NCBI GenBank assembly: GCA_965279115.1
Contig: OZ257137.1
Coordinates: 3,782,001-3,846,000 of the forward strand
DNA from: JAEUOS01 sp965279115
GTDB lineage: Bacteria > Pseudomonadota > Gammaproteobacteria > Burkholderiales > JAEUOS01
Direction: 5' to 3'
DNA length: 64,000 nucleotides
Shown here: positions 62,796-64,000 of the stretch, one piece after another
Numbering within the stretch: position 1 is the stretch's first letter
Layout: every line of letters begins with the position of its first letter
Made by a program: the position numbers and the translations under genes
Notes under the pieces: model-generated
What the model was told of the DNA's origin: nothing
The model's input: only the letters and a program-made list of their open reading frames with translations
Databases searched by the model: none

Positions 62796-64000
62796 ATGAA
62801 CCAGCGCCTGCAGACCGACGCGCTCAGCGTCAACGGCGAACGCCTGTGGGCGTCCCTCATGGACATGGCCAAAATCGGCGCCACGCCGAAGGGCGGTGTC
62901 AAGCGCATCGCCCTCACCGCAGAGGACAAGGCCGGCCGCGACCAGTTCGTGGCCTGGTGCAAGGCCGCGGGCCTGGCCATACGCGTCGACAAAATCGGCA
63001 ACATCTTCGCCCGCCGCGAAGGCACCGACCCGACCGCCGCGCCGGTGATGAGCGGCAGCCATCTCGACACCCAGCCCTCCGGCGGCCGTTTCGACGGCTG
63101 TTACGGGGTGATGGCGGCGCTTGAAGTCTGCCGCAGCCTCAACGACTACGGCATCCGCACCCGCCGGCCGGTGGAGGTGGCGGTATGGACCAACGAGGAA
63201 GGCTCGCGCTTCACCCCGGTGATGGAAGGCTCGGCAGTGTTCGTCGGGGCCTTTACGCTGGAACATGCGCGGGCGCAGAAAGATGTCGACGGCATCGCCA
63301 TGGGCGACGCGCTCGACGCCATCGGCTACAACGGCGACGCGCCGATCGGTACGCCGGTGGCGGCATATTTCGAGGCGCACATCGAGCAGGGGCCGGTGCT
63401 GGAAAACGCCGGCAAGGTGATCGGCGTGGTCACCGGCGGCCTCGGGCAACGCTGGTTCAACATGACCATCACCGGCATGGAAGCGCATGCCGGGCCCACG
63501 CCCATGCACCTGCGCCGCGACGCGCTGCAGGGCGCCACCCACATCATGCAGGCCATCGACGCGCTGGGCAGGAGCGGCGCCGACACCCGCGCCACGGTGG
63601 GCTACGTGAAGGTGGAACCGAATTCGCGCAACGTGATCCCGGGCCGCGTGACCTTCAGCGTCGACCTGCGCGCCGGCAACGATGAAGAGTTGGCGCGTCT
63701 GGTGGCCGGCATGCACGAGGCCGCAGAGCGGGTGTGCCGCGAGCGCCGCCTGGAACTGGCCATCGAGCAGACCGTCTATTACCCGCCCACCCCTTTCGCG
63801 CCGGAATGCCGCGAGGCGGTGCGCGCCGGCGCCGAGCGTCTGGGCTACCCCACCATGGAACTGGTGAGCGGCGCCGGGCATGACGCAATCTGCCTGGCTT
63901 CGGTATGCCCGGCCGGCATGATCTTCGTGCCCTGCAAGGATGGCATCAGCCACAACGAGATCGAGGACGCCAAGGCGGAGGATCTCGCCGCCGGCTGCAA
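62796..64000 (+). CDS. Zn-dependent N-carbamoyl-amino-acid/allantoate amidohydrolase (3' truncated by window edge)
   Basis: This M20-family hydrolase opens the C-N bond of carbamoyl amino acids, allantoate or ureidopropionate. About 401 codons are present, from ATG 62796 to the window end, with no stop, so nearly the whole protein is seen. Metal ligands lie in SGSHLDTQPSGGRFDGCYGV, WTNEEGSRFTPVMEGS and YFEAHIEQGPVLENAG; the dimer domain follows at TITGMEAHAGPTPMHLRRDA. The terminal VSGAGHDAICLASVCPAGMI and HNEIEDAK supply the last ligands. A GGGAGA ribosome binding site precedes the start. The substrate within the family is not clear. Confidence 0.88.
   Translation, partial: MNQRLQTDALSVNGERLWASLMDMAKIGATPKGGVKRIALTAEDKAGRDQFVAWCKAAGLAIRVDKIGNIFARREGTDPTAAPVMSGSHLDTQPSGGRFDGCYGVMAALEVCRSLNDYGIRTRRPVEVAVWTNEEGSRFTPVMEGSAVFVGAFTLEHARAQKDVDGIAMGDALDAIGYNGDAPIGTPVAAYFEAHIEQGPVLENAGKVIGVVTGGLGQRWFNMTITGMEAHAGPTPMHLRRDALQGATHIMQAIDALGRSGADTRATVGYVKVEPNSRNVIPGRVTFSVDLRAGNDEELARLVAGMHEAAERVCRERRLELAIEQTVYYPPTPFAPECREAVRAGAERLGYPTMELVSGAGHDAICLASVCPAGMIFVPCKDGISHNEIEDAKAEDLAAGC

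Overview
The window is a high-GC bacterial chromosome segment, most likely from a betaproteobacterium of the order Burkholderiales. The reasons are gene content and order: rpsP-rimM-trmD-rplS, rph-rdgB-hemW, gyrA-serC-pheA-hisC-tyrA-aroA and leuS-lptE-holA-proA all occur in betaproteobacterial arrangements, and two orphan Bug-type (tripartite tricarboxylate transporter) binding proteins are present. No rRNA, tRNA or CRISPR array was seen.

Bases 1-21,800 are mostly transport and catabolic genes. They comprise a 5'-truncated ABC exporter, a phytoene-dehydrogenase-like flavoprotein, a cupin, an EamA transporter, and a minus-strand block with two flavoenzymes, Bug receptors, an MmgE/PrpD protein and a lipoprotein hydrolase. 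These are followed by a spermidine-synthase-like membrane fusion, a YiiX-like lipoprotein, AcuI, Nei, a DUF3429 protein and an unusual photolyase-like protein. A BKACE enzyme then pairs with a class III aminotransferase. Bases 21,840-27,700 hold ribosome biogenesis genes, hemW/rdgB/rph and an OmpA-family gene. Bases 27,880-37,711 hold an MtaD-type amidohydrolase and the gyrA/aromatic amino acid operon, which leads through serC, pheA, hisC, tyrA and aroA to serine, phenylalanine, tyrosine and chorismate synthesis.

Bases 37,730-52,670 form an accessory stretch, almost entirely on the minus strand: a FixL/FixJ-like two-component pair and many small enzymes and unknowns. The stand-out locus is 46159-47250. 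It encodes an AhpD/carboxymuconolactone-decarboxylase-like protein whose reading frame is interrupted by a single TGA, exactly where the second cysteine of a CxxC motif should be. The frame stays open beyond the TGA through clear family sequence, and a 7-bp hairpin lies at the position expected of a bacterial SECIS element. It is the best candidate here for an unusual system: a selenocysteine-containing peroxidase-like protein (CxxU). The same stretch carries a Rieske-fold protein that has lost all [2Fe-2S] ligands.

Bases 52,700-56,070 are a transposon scar. A complete IS3-family element with a U7 frameshift site abuts a truncated IS1182-family transposase, and next to it lies a lipoprotein gene broken by an in-frame TAG. 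Bases 56,072-62,700 return to core genes (proA, holA, lptE, leuS, a FecR/SPOR-like protein). The window ends inside an N-carbamoyl-amino-acid/allantoate amidohydrolase gene.

All functional calls rest on reading the translated sequence and remembered family motifs; no database search was run.
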